DNA of 64,000 bases, taken from positions 1 through 64,000 of the forward strand of contig DATHXC010000004.1 in assembly GCA_035459965.1 (NCBI GenBank), in the 5' to 3' direction. This DNA is from DATHXC01 sp035459965. Lineage in GTDB: Bacteria; Pseudomonadota; Gammaproteobacteria; Burkholderiales; Methylophilaceae. The position numbers and the translations under genes were made by a program. Positions within the stretch are counted from its first letter, which is position 1, and the number at the start of each line of letters is the position of its first letter. This document shows positions 44,902-53,556 of the stretch, one piece after another. The notes beneath the pieces are model-generated. The model was not told the DNA's origin and did no database searches. It saw nothing but the letters and a program-made list of their open reading frames with translations.

Positions 44902-46536
44902 GTGGGAAGGTTGTGGTCATCCATCAAGCAGTTCAGTGCCAGGCACAGGCTGTATATGCGCTTGCATATTGCGCTGGCATGCATGCTGGTGACGGTCGTC
45001 ATGATGTTCGCAGGCTCGCTATTTTTATATGATTATGTGACGAATAGTCTGGATGATCTTCCCTTACAACAGGCAGCCACGGTCTCCGGTGCTGACGCAG
45101 TCAATCCAGGGTCAGAAAATCAAGCCCCACAAGATATCGCTGCCATGATCCAGGATATCAAAAGCAAGCAGTCCGCCATTCTTCTGCTGCAACTGGCTGG
45201 GGTGATCCTGCTGTTCTGGATAGTGGCTGCTGTACTGATAGAGGCCAGGAAATTCCTGGTTATTCGTGTGACCCGTATACTCACTGCGTTTCCCAATGAA
45301 TCCATTAGCAGCGAGCTGCATGCCAGTGCGGATGATATGGATGGTGATGAAATTGACCGGATAGAAGAGCTGGTCACCAGGAAGGCGATTCTGCTGGAAG
45401 GCGCTAGGGCAGAGCTGAACTGGCTCAACAAGACCAGCGCCGAGCGCATTTCTCGCCTGATGCTGGCCCATGATTTTTTTGGCATGCTGATTACAGTCTT
45501 TACCGAATCTGAACTCACCGAAAAAAAGCTCCGCAATATACTGCATAGCCTGGGAAAAACGCTGGCGGCCAATAATGTGGGTTTGCTACTGTACAAGAAC
45601 ACCACGCTGGGGCTGGATGGCGAGCCGATTTTCACCAGGCACATCCCCACCGGCTACCCGACAGCAGCGCTCTATCAGGGCGGCACTGCGCTGGCGATGG
45701 CAGTTCTGCCAACTGAAAACGGGCAGCAATCCTGGCGTTGCATGAGTGTGCCGCTGATCGTCGAAGCGGAAATGCTGGGCGTGCTAGTGGTGGAAACCGC
45801 AGAGAGCCACTACTTTGAAGACACTGAAATCCAGTTGGCTGAGATCACTGCCAAACTGCTGGCTTCGGCCTTGTCGGTGCAAACCCGCGAGCAGGAGGGT
45901 CGCCGTGTCGCCTTGCTGGAAGAGCGTGCCGCCATTGCCCGCGAGTTGCACGACTCACTGGCGCAGACATTTTCTTACATGAAAATACAGCTAGCCCGGT
46001 TTAACAATACGGGAGCGACACCCGATACCGCCGATAATAATCATCTTGAAATTATCCAGAACCTGCGTCTTGGTCTTAATGAAGCCTACCGTGAATTAAG
46101 GGAGTTGCTCGCTACCTTCCGGGTACAGATCAGCACGCGCGGTCTGGATGCTGCGGTGAAAGAAGCGATCGAAGAGTTTTCGCTGAGATCAAGCCTCTCC
46201 ATCGGCCTGGATAACAGGCTTGGTAACTTCAGCTTCACCGTTAACGAGCAACTCCATGTGCTGCATATCATCCGTGAAGCGCTTTCCAATGTGATCCGCC
46301 ATGCCGATGCCAAGCATGCAGAGGTGTCGCTGGTGCTACAGTCCAATGGCGAGGTCATGGTGATGATAGACGACGATGGTGTCGGGCTGTTTGACCATAG
46401 CGCCAGTGATGGGCAGCATTATGGAGTGACCATGATTAAAGAGCGCGCTACCAGCCTGGGCGGTGCGCTGGACGTGATGCCCCGACGTTCCGGTGGGACG
46501 CGTGTAAGATTGATATTTAGACCTAAACTGACCTGA
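44902..46536 (+). CDS. NarX-like membrane sensor histidine kinase
   Basis: A 544-residue kinase. Two membrane helices (about 18-42 and 98-118) flank a short periplasmic stretch; a cytosolic GAF-like domain follows, then HisKA_3 with phosphoacceptor H350 (ARELHDSLAQTFSYMKIQ) and an ATPase domain. The GTG at 44902 is supported by AGGGAG six bases upstream; the nearby ATG at 44898 is out of frame. It is followed after seven bases by a NarL-type regulator. The kinase, regulator and divergent PAS protein form a module homologous to the one at 29.7-32.4 kb. Signal unknown. Confidence 0.9.
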   Translation: MGRLWSSIKQFSARHRLYMRLHIALACMLVTVVMMFAGSLFLYDYVTNSLDDLPLQQAATVSGADAVNPGSENQAPQDIAAMIQDIKSKQSAILLLQLAGVILLFWIVAAVLIEARKFLVIRVTRILTAFPNESISSELHASADDMDGDEIDRIEELVTRKAILLEGARAELNWLNKTSAERISRLMLAHDFFGMLITVFTESELTEKKLRNILHSLGKTLAANNVGLLLYKNTTLGLDGEPIFTRHIPTGYPTAALYQGGTALAMAVLPTENGQQSWRCMSVPLIVEAEMLGVLVVETAESHYFEDTEIQLAEITAKLLASALSVQTREQEGRRVALLEERAAIARELHDSLAQTFSYMKIQLARFNNTGATPDTADNNHLEIIQNLRLGLNEAYRELRELLATFRVQISTRGLDAAVKEAIEEFSLRSSLSIGLDNRLGNFSFTVNEQLHVLHIIREALSNVIRHADAKHAEVSLVLQSNGEVMVMIDDDGVGLFDHSASDGQHYGVTMIKERATSLGGALDVMPRRSGGTRVRLIFRPKLT

Positions 46537-46543
46537 AAATAAT

Positions 46544-47203
46544 ATGAATACAACCCCACCCATCACTATCGTCCTTGTTGATGACCATGCCCTCTTTCGC
46601 AAAGGGCTGGGCCAGCTGATTAGCAGCGATCCTGCTTTCAAGGTGGTGGGCGAAGCCAGTTCGGGGCTGGAGGCCATGCAGGTGGTGGCGCAGGCCTTGC
46701 CTGACCTGGTGCTGCTCGACCTCAACATGAAGGGCATGGATGGTATCGAGACGCTGTCCCAGCTCAAGCTGGCACATCCACAGTGCCGTTGCGTCATGCT
46801 CACAGTGTCGGATGACGAGGATGATCTACTGCTCGCCTTACGCGAAGGCGCGGATGGCTACCTGCTGAAAGACATGGAGCCGGAAGAGCTGTGCGCCCAG
46901 CTGAAGAAAGTCGTGCAGGGCATGACAGTGGTGCAGGATCGCCTGACCGAGATATTGAAAAACGCGCTGATTAACCCGGTCAGCGTCAAGACTGCCCAGG
47001 CTGATACCCTGACTGACCGCGAACGTGAAGTGCTGGCTTGCATCACCGAAGGTATGAACAACAAGACTATCTCCAATAAGCTCGGCATTACCGTCACTAC
47101 GGTGAAAGTACATATCAAAAACGTATTGCGCAAACTGCACCTTACCAGCCGACTGGAAGCCGCAGTATGGGCACATCACCACCAGTCAGAAAAGCCTTCC
47201 TGA
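46544..47203 (+). CDS. NarL/LuxR-family response regulator
   Basis: A 219-residue regulator with a receiver domain (D13/D14, phosphorylation site D59 in LVLLDLNMK) and a C-terminal LuxR-type helix-turn-helix (LTDREREVLACITEGMNNKTIS onward). It is the partner of the kinase encoded just upstream. The product is similar in length and motifs to the regulator at 30893-31606, so cross-binding to related sites is possible. A DUF1003 gene follows after 45 bases. Confidence 0.9.
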   Translation: MNTTPPITIVLVDDHALFRKGLGQLISSDPAFKVVGEASSGLEAMQVVAQALPDLVLLDLNMKGMDGIETLSQLKLAHPQCRCVMLTVSDDEDDLLLALREGADGYLLKDMEPEELCAQLKKVVQGMTVVQDRLTEILKNALINPVSVKTAQADTLTDREREVLACITEGMNNKTISNKLGITVTTVKVHIKNVLRKLHLTSRLEAAVWAHHHQSEKPS

Positions 47204-47248
47204 CAATCAGGTCCGGTTTGGTAAACCAGCACAGTCAGGAAAAATACG

Positions 47249-47794
47249 ATGAAAAAGCACGATGATTTTGCACAAAAACTGTTTGGTGTACCTTATGAAT
47301 CCCTGGACGAGTTGAGGAAAAAGGTGACTCGCCATATTTCCGGCAAAACTCATATTGCAAGAAACACTGCAAAAGACTTTGATGCAACCACGACCTTTGG
47401 CCAGCGTGCAGCTGATGCGGTAGCTTCCTTCGGCGGCTCGTGGATGTTCATCATGCTTTTCGCCGCAGTTCTGGTGGTGTGGGTGGCGCTTAACTCGTTC
47501 ATTCTCGTCAATTACAATAAAGCTTTCGACCCCTATCCTTATATTTTACTTAACCTGTTTCTGTCGATGCTGGCATCCATCCAAGCACCGATTATCCTCA
47601 TGTCACAGAATCGGCAGGCAGAAAAAGACAGGCTGAATGTCGAGCATGATTACGAAGTTAACCTAAAAGCCGAACTCGAAATCATGCTGCTACATGAAAA
47701 AGTCGACTTATTGAGGGAAGGCCAGTGGGGCGAACTGTTGTCGATACAGAAAGAACAACTGCAACTACTCAAAGATTTAATTCAGAAACAGTGA
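47249..47794 (+). CDS. DUF1003 membrane protein
   Basis: A 181-residue protein with a soluble N-terminal part, two central membrane helices (GGSWMFIMLFAAVLVVWVAL and the following PYILLNLFLSMLASIQAPI) and a long charged C-terminal helix (KAELEIMLLHEKVDLLREGQ) likely to form a coiled coil. This is the standard DUF1003 pattern; the family is widespread but uncharacterised. It follows the NarL-type regulator after 45 bases and may be controlled by it or simply read through. It converges with the sigma-54 regulator gene. Confidence 0.85.
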   Translation: MKKHDDFAQKLFGVPYESLDELRKKVTRHISGKTHIARNTAKDFDATTTFGQRAADAVASFGGSWMFIMLFAAVLVVWVALNSFILVNYNKAFDPYPYILLNLFLSMLASIQAPIILMSQNRQAEKDRLNVEHDYEVNLKAELEIMLLHEKVDLLREGQWGELLSIQKEQLQLLKDLIQKQ

Positions 47795-47821
47795 AAATCT
47801 TTGCAGCAGTATTGCTCAGGT

Positions 47822-49216
47822 TTACTTCAGTTTGTATTCAGTCAGTTTGTACCATAGCGAGCGTTCGCTGATTTCCAGCAGTTTGGCAGCTTTGCTCTTA
47901 TTGCCGTTGCATTGTGCAAGTGCAGCGTCTATCAGCTGTTTTTCCAGGGTCTCGACTGCATGTGGCATGGATAGTACATTCACTGTGGCTTCGCCCGATT
48001 GTGGCTGTTGAAGCGGGGTCGTTGTTGCGGCAGCCTGGGGCAGCCCAGCTTTAGGTAAGCCGGTATGCGTGAGCATATCAGCAGGCAGGTGTTGCGGGCT
48101 GATGGCTTGCCCGCCACAGACTATGGCGGCGCGCTCCAGCACATTTTCCAGTTCACGCACATTGCCGGGCCAGGGGTAGCTTTGCAGGGCGAGCATGGCG
48201 GCGTCTGTCAGCGTGAGGTTGCGGCGCTTGAGGAAGTGCGCGGCAAGCAATGCAATATCGCTGCCACGTTCGCGTAATGGTGGCAGATCCAGGCGGAATA
48301 CATTGAGTCGATAGTACAAATCTTCACGTAATTTCCCGTCTTTAATCGCTTGCAACGGGTCACGATTGGTAGCGGCAATTACACGTATATCCACGGACAG
48401 TGGGCGGTTGCTGCCCAGGCGCTCTATCACACCTTCCTGCAAGGCGCGCAGCAGCTTGGCCTGCAGCGAGATCGGCATTTCAGTCACTTCATCCAGAAAC
48501 AATGTTCCACTATCAGCCAGCTCAAATTTGCCGATACGCTCTTTCATGGCGCCGGTAAAGGCACCGCGTTCATGGCCGAATAGCTCGGATTCGAGCATCT
48601 CGGAGGGAATGGCTGCACAGTTCACTGCCACGAATAGCGCATTCTTGCGTGGTGACTGCTGATGGATAGCGTGGGCGACCAGCTCCTTGCCGGTACCCGT
48701 TTCGCCGATGATGAGTGCAGTGGCTTTTTCCGGAGCTACCTGGCTGATAGCGAGCTTCAGTTTTTGCATGGATGGGCTATTGCCTAGCAGGTCACTGCTG
48801 TCTGGCGCAGCTTCCTCACGCAAGAACTGGTTTTCTATCTTTAGTCGTGTCACTGAAAGTGCGCGGGTAATGGCGATTTCGAGGGTTTCCAGGTCAAAAG
48901 GCCGCAGGATATAGTCAGAGGCGCCTAGTTTCATGGCTTGCACTGCAGTTGCAATCTCACCCTGTGCCGTGACGATAATCACTGGGATCTCGATGTTTTC
49001 CTTGTTCATGGTTTCCAGCAGTCGCAGGCCATCCATGCCCGGCATATGCAGGTCGCTGACTACCAGGTCGGCACCGCCTTGACGCAAAATAGCGATGGCC
49101 TCGTAGCCATCTTGCGCCAGTACTGGCTGGTAGCCTGCCTGCTTGAGGCTGATCTCCAACAGGCGGCGCATACTGGGTTCGTCATCAACAGCGAGGATAC
49201 GTTTTATTTGGCTCAT
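47822..49216 (-). CDS. Sigma-54-dependent response regulator (NtrC/AtoC-like)
   Basis: A 464-residue regulator in three domains: receiver with D55 (VVSDLHMPG), AAA+ activator with Walker A GETGTGKE and the sigma-54 contact loop GAFTGA, and a C-terminal Fis-type helix-turn-helix (NGNKSKAAKLLEISERSLWY). Phosphorylated, it would remodel RNA polymerase-sigma-54 at -24/-12 promoters. One such promoter sits at 52832-52847 before the hemolysin-ligase-oxidase cluster, making that cluster its likely target. It follows the kinase gene at 49226 by nine bases. Confidence 0.92.
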   Translation of the reverse strand: MSQIKRILAVDDEPSMRRLLEISLKQAGYQPVLAQDGYEAIAILRQGGADLVVSDLHMPGMDGLRLLETMNKENIEIPVIIVTAQGEIATAVQAMKLGASDYILRPFDLETLEIAITRALSVTRLKIENQFLREEAAPDSSDLLGNSPSMQKLKLAISQVAPEKATALIIGETGTGKELVAHAIHQQSPRKNALFVAVNCAAIPSEMLESELFGHERGAFTGAMKERIGKFELADSGTLFLDEVTEMPISLQAKLLRALQEGVIERLGSNRPLSVDIRVIAATNRDPLQAIKDGKLREDLYYRLNVFRLDLPPLRERGSDIALLAAHFLKRRNLTLTDAAMLALQSYPWPGNVRELENVLERAAIVCGGQAISPQHLPADMLTHTGLPKAGLPQAAATTTPLQQPQSGEATVNVLSMPHAVETLEKQLIDAALAQCNGNKSKAAKLLEISERSLWYKLTEYKLK

Positions 49217-49225
49217 TAGATTGAC

Positions 49226-50929
49226 TTATTGTAGTGAGTCTAGCGTTGCAGAAACAGGCAATTTCAGGCGGAATTCTGCGCCGTGCATGGCGCTTTCATG
49301 CACGCTGATCTCACCATGATGTGCCAAAACGATTTGCCTGACAACCGCCAGCCCAAGACCTATACCACCTGCGCGCTGGGTAAAGAAAGGGTCGAAAATT
49401 TGCTTACGCTGGTCTTCTGGCACGCCTGGGCCGTCATCCGCCACAGTCAGCAACACATAGTCCGCAACATTCCTGGTTGAGATAAGGATATGCCCGCCCT
49501 CCGGTAATACCTGAATCGCATTCAGCAGCAGATTGAGCAGTACCTGGGTGATCTGCTCGGCATCGCAGCTGGCGATCACTGTTTTAGTGCCAGCTGACGC
49601 AGAGTCCTCACATTTCAGGCTGATATTCTTTTTCTGCGCCTGCATGCTCAGCATGGCAATGGTATGTCTAGCCAGCTCGCTGATGTCGACAGGAGAAAAC
49701 TCCGGCGCACGCGGGCGCGCTGAATCAATCAGGGTACTGACCAGTCGATTGAGGCGCTCGGTCTCGCTGATGATAAAACCGCATACCTCGCGGCCCTCAT
49801 CGCTTAGCTTGGGCTCACGTAATAGTAGCTGGGCTGATGAGCGCAATATCCCCAGTGGCGTGCGCACCTCGTGACTCATGGCTGCGGCCATTTCGCCTAC
49901 CACCGCCAGTTTTGCTGCACGCGTGAGGTTTTCCTTGGAGCGCTCAAGATCGCTGATCATCTTGCCGAATGCCTGCGACATGCTGTCAATTTCGGCTGGC
50001 CCACCCGCTGGCGGCGGCACATGGCTAGGCGCGCGGATGAAATTGCTGGCGAATGCAGTCAGTCGTGCCAGTGGACCGGTAATGGATTTCGCCACGGGAA
50101 TGGCAATGATGGTGGCCAGCACGATGCTTGCGAGCAGCAGGCCAATAAAAATATTGGTCATGCGGTGTATGGGCGCAAAGGCTTCTGTGCGATGTTTAGC
50201 TGTGTGTATACTCCAGGCAAAACCAGTGAAGGTCTGGTAACCACTGGTTTTAGCTTCGGCCATGATATTTTTTGAACCATGCGCTTCTGGCCATGTGGCG
50301 GTGATGGCAAGCATCTGATTGTTTTCATCGAATAGAGCGGCACTGCTACGACCGGAAATGGAGTTTTCGAGTATGTGGGTGATCTGTTTCCAGTCAAATA
50401 CTGCAATCAGCGTGCCTATGTTTTCGCCATCAATCACGTTGACGATGCTGGTGGAGATCGGGAGCTGCTGCTGATGCAGCTTCGCAATATTGATGATGCT
50501 TTGCGACAGCTGCGTAGTAAGCCATGGCTCTAGTTTTTCACGCAGTTTGCCGATCTGCAGCGGGTCGCTGGATGCAATGACAGTGCCATGCGTATCCAGC
50601 ACATAAAGCTCGGTATAAACATCCTGATAGCTGGATTTAAGCTCTGCCAAGAATTTGGACAGGCGCTTGTCTACGTCCTCTATGCGCACGTCCTGCATGA
50701 TTTCCAGCTGGCTCCATGAGGCAACATTCTGCAGGCGCTCGAACATCATACGATCTACTTCGCCAGCAGTGGCGTTGGCGCGGGTCTGCATGTCATGTTC
50801 AATCTCGACTTTGAGCGCACTGCGTGCCTCTGAGTAAGCCAGGCTTGCAATCAGGATAGTTGGCAGCAGCCCTGCCAGTAAAAATGCTGACAACAGGATG
50901 ACGCGAATAGGAAGCGCTTTTCGTAACAT
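49226..50929 (-). CDS. Membrane sensor histidine kinase of the sigma-54 system
   Basis: A 567-residue kinase. The ATG at 50929 is chosen: the longer frame needs a TTG at 51007 lying inside the divergent porin gene start. Domains: helix 1 (about 9-32), a large periplasmic sensor of the dCache type, helix 2 (about 243-265), HAMP, HisKA with H353 (MSHEVRTPLGILRSSAQLL), and an ATPase domain with VADDGPGVPE and GIGLGLAVV. It is paired with the downstream sigma-54 regulator and divergent from the porin gene. The ligand is unknown; the porin/PstS-like neighbours hint at a small anion or organic solute. Confidence 0.88.
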   Translation of the reverse strand: MLRKALPIRVILLSAFLLAGLLPTILIASLAYSEARSALKVEIEHDMQTRANATAGEVDRMMFERLQNVASWSQLEIMQDVRIEDVDKRLSKFLAELKSSYQDVYTELYVLDTHGTVIASSDPLQIGKLREKLEPWLTTQLSQSIINIAKLHQQQLPISTSIVNVIDGENIGTLIAVFDWKQITHILENSISGRSSAALFDENNQMLAITATWPEAHGSKNIMAEAKTSGYQTFTGFAWSIHTAKHRTEAFAPIHRMTNIFIGLLLASIVLATIIAIPVAKSITGPLARLTAFASNFIRAPSHVPPPAGGPAEIDSMSQAFGKMISDLERSKENLTRAAKLAVVGEMAAAMSHEVRTPLGILRSSAQLLLREPKLSDEGREVCGFIISETERLNRLVSTLIDSARPRAPEFSPVDISELARHTIAMLSMQAQKKNISLKCEDSASAGTKTVIASCDAEQITQVLLNLLLNAIQVLPEGGHILISTRNVADYVLLTVADDGPGVPEDQRKQIFDPFFTQRAGGIGLGLAVVRQIVLAHHGEISVHESAMHGAEFRLKLPVSATLDSLQ

Positions 50930-50945
50930 GGGTTTCAGTGCGAGA

Positions 50946-50955
50946 ATGCCGGCAT
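50946..50955. promoter_or_regulatory. ATGCCGGCAT palindrome in the kinase/porin divergent region
   Basis: A perfect 10-base palindrome in the 72-base gap between the kinase (minus) and porin (plus) starts. Its half ATGCCGGC recurs at 52621, about 210 bases upstream of the sigma-54 promoter. It could be a binding site of the adjacent NtrC-type regulator; this is speculative. Confidence 0.25.
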
Positions 50956-51001
50956 GATGTCGATTATATTTTTTAGTTGGTAGGTAACAAATGGAGAAGC
51001 T

Positions 51002-52087
51002 ATGCAAGTTCTACGCCTGCTTACTTTAATCAGTGTAGTCGCCACCTTTGGTATCTGCAAGCCAGCAGCTGCAGATCCAATATCACAGCCAAGTGCCAAG
51101 CCAGGCGAGATGTTTCCTGCTGCCATGGCCGAGCCTGTGGCGTCTACCATTTATACCCAACCCACATTCATTGATGGATTCAATGTGGGGGGGTATTCCA
51201 GTGCCGGCTTCAATATCCATCCCGGTGGCCGTACAGATGCAGCGCTCAATGAAGTGAGTCTGATCCTGCGTTGGGAAGGTGATAGCCGCTTCCGTTTCTT
51301 TGGCGAATTCGAGCTGGAAAACCCCGTGACATGGGATTCCCGCGATAAATTTGGCGACAGGGGTTCCAAGTTCGATCTTGAGCGCTTGTATCTTGATTAC
51401 AACCTGTCAGACAAGGTCAATGTGCGAGCAGGGCGCTTCCTGACTCCTGCCGGACGCTGGAACCTGTTGCATGCAGCACCGCTGGTATGGACATCCACAA
51501 GACCCCTGGCGACTAGCAGGCTTTTCCCCATCTCGGTAAATGGGGCAATGCTGTATGGCGCGGCTCCACTTGGCGACAAAGCGTTTGAATACACCGTGTT
51601 CGCAGAGGCCTTGCAGGATCAGGATCATGATTCCGATGAGATCCAGTTTCGCGATACACGTGGCGCGCGTTTCGTGCTTTCTGGCAAAGTGAATTTAGGC
51701 CTGTCGTTGCTGGAGTTCACTGAGAAAACCCCGATCAGTGAACGTTTTCGCATGGTCGGCCTGGATATGCTCATTAAACATAATGGCTGGGAGCTCAGCG
51801 GTGAGGCGTTCCAGCGTTTCTACAGCAATAACGATGGCGGCGGTAATGGCGCTTATATACAGGGTGTAGCGCCTATCGGTGACCATGGGCCCGGCGTTGG
51901 CTGGTTTGCGATAGCCAGACTGGAAGGCTTTAAGCGCCCTGCCGAAGGCTCTGCAGACAGATGGCTAATAGGTGCGGCATGGCGCATGACACCCAATCGT
52001 ATATTGAAATTTGAGTATGCGGGCGGCGATGAAGAGCGGCCGGATTCCCCAAAAGGTTTCCTGTCTTCCTTCGCTATCTTGTTTTGA
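51002..52087 (+). CDS. Outer membrane porin-like beta-barrel protein
   Basis: A 361-residue protein with a signal peptide (LLTLISVVATFGICKPAAA) and a body of alternating amphipathic strands (FRFFGEFELENPVTWDSRDK; LERLYLDYNLSDKVNVRAG) ending in an aromatic residue (SFAILF), as expected for outer membrane barrels. It resembles the phosphate-selective porin O/P-like and uncharacterised porin groups. The ATG follows a GGAG. It is followed after 16 bases by a short PstS-like gene and is divergent from the sigma-54 kinase; a role in uptake under that system is inferred. Confidence 0.8.
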   Translation: MQVLRLLTLISVVATFGICKPAAADPISQPSAKPGEMFPAAMAEPVASTIYTQPTFIDGFNVGGYSSAGFNIHPGGRTDAALNEVSLILRWEGDSRFRFFGEFELENPVTWDSRDKFGDRGSKFDLERLYLDYNLSDKVNVRAGRFLTPAGRWNLLHAAPLVWTSTRPLATSRLFPISVNGAMLYGAAPLGDKAFEYTVFAEALQDQDHDSDEIQFRDTRGARFVLSGKVNLGLSLLEFTEKTPISERFRMVGLDMLIKHNGWELSGEAFQRFYSNNDGGGNGAYIQGVAPIGDHGPGVGWFAIARLEGFKRPAEGSADRWLIGAAWRMTPNRILKFEYAGGDEERPDSPKGFLSSFAILF

Positions 52088-52103
52088 TGAATAACCGATT
52101 CTG

Positions 52104-52598
52104 ATGCGCGCTCTACTCTATTTTTCCGTGCTCGTTAGCCTGCTGATGCCCTTGTGCACAACCGCGGGGACTGGCACGAATGAGCCTGCTGTACTGGCTG
52201 TGATTGTGGCGCGCAATCAGGCGGTGCGCTCACTTAGTGTTACAGAAGCTTCGTTGATTTACTGGCGAAAAAAACTGTACTGGGCTGATGGCAAGCGGAT
52301 GTTGCCACTGAACTTACCGACCGATCACCCCTTGCGCAAAGCCTTTTCGCAAGCGGTTCTGGGTAGCCTGCCCGAAACTCAGACTGAGTACTGGAACGGT
52401 TTGTACTACCAGGGTACATCGCCGCCACACGTAGTAGCTTCTCAGGAAGCGATGTTGCGGTTTGTAGAGGAAACGCCAGGGGCTATAGGCTATGTGGATG
52501 CTTGCAAGGTCGATGCTCGTGTAAAAGTCGTGCTCTGGCTGGATGAATCTGGGATAGCAAGTGCCCCAGTCGCAGGTAAGGATTGCCTCGGCCAGTAA
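52104..52598 (+). CDS. Short PstS-like periplasmic protein
   Basis: A 164-residue protein with a signal peptide and one lobe of the phosphate-binding-protein fold (RNQAVRSLSVTEASLIYWRK; AMLRFVEETPGAIGYVD). Typical PstS has about 320-350 residues, so this is the reduced form often annotated as phosphate ABC transporter substrate-binding protein. It lacks a transporter operon. In many genomes this short form sits beside a porin and a two-component system, as here, suggesting a sensory or accessory role. Anion binding is unproven. Confidence 0.75.
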   Translation: MRALLYFSVLVSLLMPLCTTAGTGTNEPAVLAVIVARNQAVRSLSVTEASLIYWRKKLYWADGKRMLPLNLPTDHPLRKAFSQAVLGSLPETQTEYWNGLYYQGTSPPHVVASQEAMLRFVEETPGAIGYVDACKVDARVKVVLWLDESGIASAPVAGKDCLGQ

Positions 52599-52604
52599 TT
52601 ACAA

Positions 52605-52616
52605 ATTATGCATAAT
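52605..52616. promoter_or_regulatory. ATTATGCATAAT palindrome upstream of the sigma-54 promoter
   Basis: A perfect 12-base palindrome about 220 bases upstream of the -24/-12 element, within the usual range for enhancer sites of NtrC-type activators. It is followed at 52621 by ATGCCGGCTT, which shares a half with the palindrome at 50946. Functional role inferred only. Confidence 0.3.
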
Positions 52617-52831
52617 CGTTATGCCGGCTTTAACATAACCCTGCAAATTTTGTATGAAAAAAGATTTTAGCCATGCCCGTCTAGTATTTAATCCATACGT
52701 TGATATCAATCCGCCTTTCATTGACTGCTCATTAAGTTGTCATTCAAGGTGATGATTTAACTATGTATTTTTAATGCCAAAGATTTACTTTCCTAGCTAA
52801 AATCCCAGTTATTTGCCAATTCGGAGTGGGA

Positions 52832-52847
52832 TGGCATAACCATTGCA
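52832..52847 (+). promoter_or_regulatory. Sigma-54 (-24/-12) promoter
   Basis: TGGCATAACCATTGCA matches the consensus TGGCAC-N5-TTGCA at all conserved bases except the C/T change at the sixth: GG at 52833-52834 and GC at 52845-52846 are exactly one helical turn apart. Transcription would start near 52858. This rules out translation starts at 52843 or 52849 and supports the ATG at 52879. A sigma-54-dependent regulator is encoded 3.6 kb away. Confidence 0.75.
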
Positions 52848-52878
52848 AATGATTAAGCATTCTTTATGGAGTGCTGTC

Positions 52879-53556
52879 ATGTTGCTGGTGAACCAATCAG
52901 AAGCGAGTCAAACAAGTTTCCCTCAGTCAGGTTTGCTGGCTTTAGCGGAACCAAACCCAGGCTTGCGCATACTTCGCCGCGAAGCGACCATCCATATCCA
53001 TGCTGAGCAGCAGATTGTCACCGCTTTATCCGGCCCTGATGCGGCGGATCGTGAAGAACTTGAGGCATTTATCAGCCATGTTTTCAAGCGAGTTCACGCT
53101 GCAGATATCAAGCATTTCATGCCACAGCTCATGAGTCTGCGTGATCAGCAAGGCCAGCTACTGGCCGTGTGCGGCTTGCGTCATGCCGAAGATAATCAGT
53201 TGTTTCTGGAGACTTATCTGGATGAACCAGTGGAGGCAACACTATCGCGCAATGTAGGTGAGCCAGTGGCACGCCGCGATATTGTTGAAATCGGCAATCT
53301 TGCTGTAGCCCAGCGCTCGAGTATCCGCAGCCTGCTAGCTAGTGTTAGCCTGTATCTGCATAGCACAGCAAAACAGTGGGCAGTCTTTACCGGTAACCCC
53401 ACATTGCGCAACTCCATGAGCAAACTTAATTTTCCGCTGGAGATACTGGCTCAAGCAAAACTCGACGCATTGCCCGAGCACGACCGTGCTGACTGGGGTC
53501 GCTATTATGATGAACAGCCGCAAGTGATGGCAGCACGCCGTAAAGAGCGCTTCTGA
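52879..53556 (+). CDS. Thermostable hemolysin family protein (GNAT-like)
   Basis: A 225-residue member of the T_hemolysin family, named after a Vibrio hemolysin but structurally acyltransferase-like in its core (HIHAEQQIVTALSGPDAADR; ARRDIVEIGNLAVAQRSSIR; AVFTGNPTLRNSMSKL). The ATG at 52879 has a GGAG at 52868; earlier starts would precede the transcript predicted from the sigma-54 promoter at 52832. It is the first gene of a cluster with an AMP-dependent ligase, a heme-oxygenase-like protein and an SDR, so it may be an acyltransferase in a biosynthetic route rather than a toxin. Confidence 0.78.
   Translation: MLLVNQSEASQTSFPQSGLLALAEPNPGLRILRREATIHIHAEQQIVTALSGPDAADREELEAFISHVFKRVHAADIKHFMPQLMSLRDQQGQLLAVCGLRHAEDNQLFLETYLDEPVEATLSRNVGEPVARRDIVEIGNLAVAQRSSIRSLLASVSLYLHSTAKQWAVFTGNPTLRNSMSKLNFPLEILAQAKLDALPEHDRADWGRYYDEQPQVMAARRKERF

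Noticed and set aside
50930..51007. Longer kinase start at 51007
   Set aside because: It is a TTG within the divergent porin gene, without ribosome site; the ATG at 50929 starts just before the first membrane helix.
52843..52851. Starts at 52843 (TTG) or 52849 (ATG) for the hemolysin-family gene
   Set aside because: They overlap or precede the start of the transcript predicted from the sigma-54 promoter at 52832-52847.
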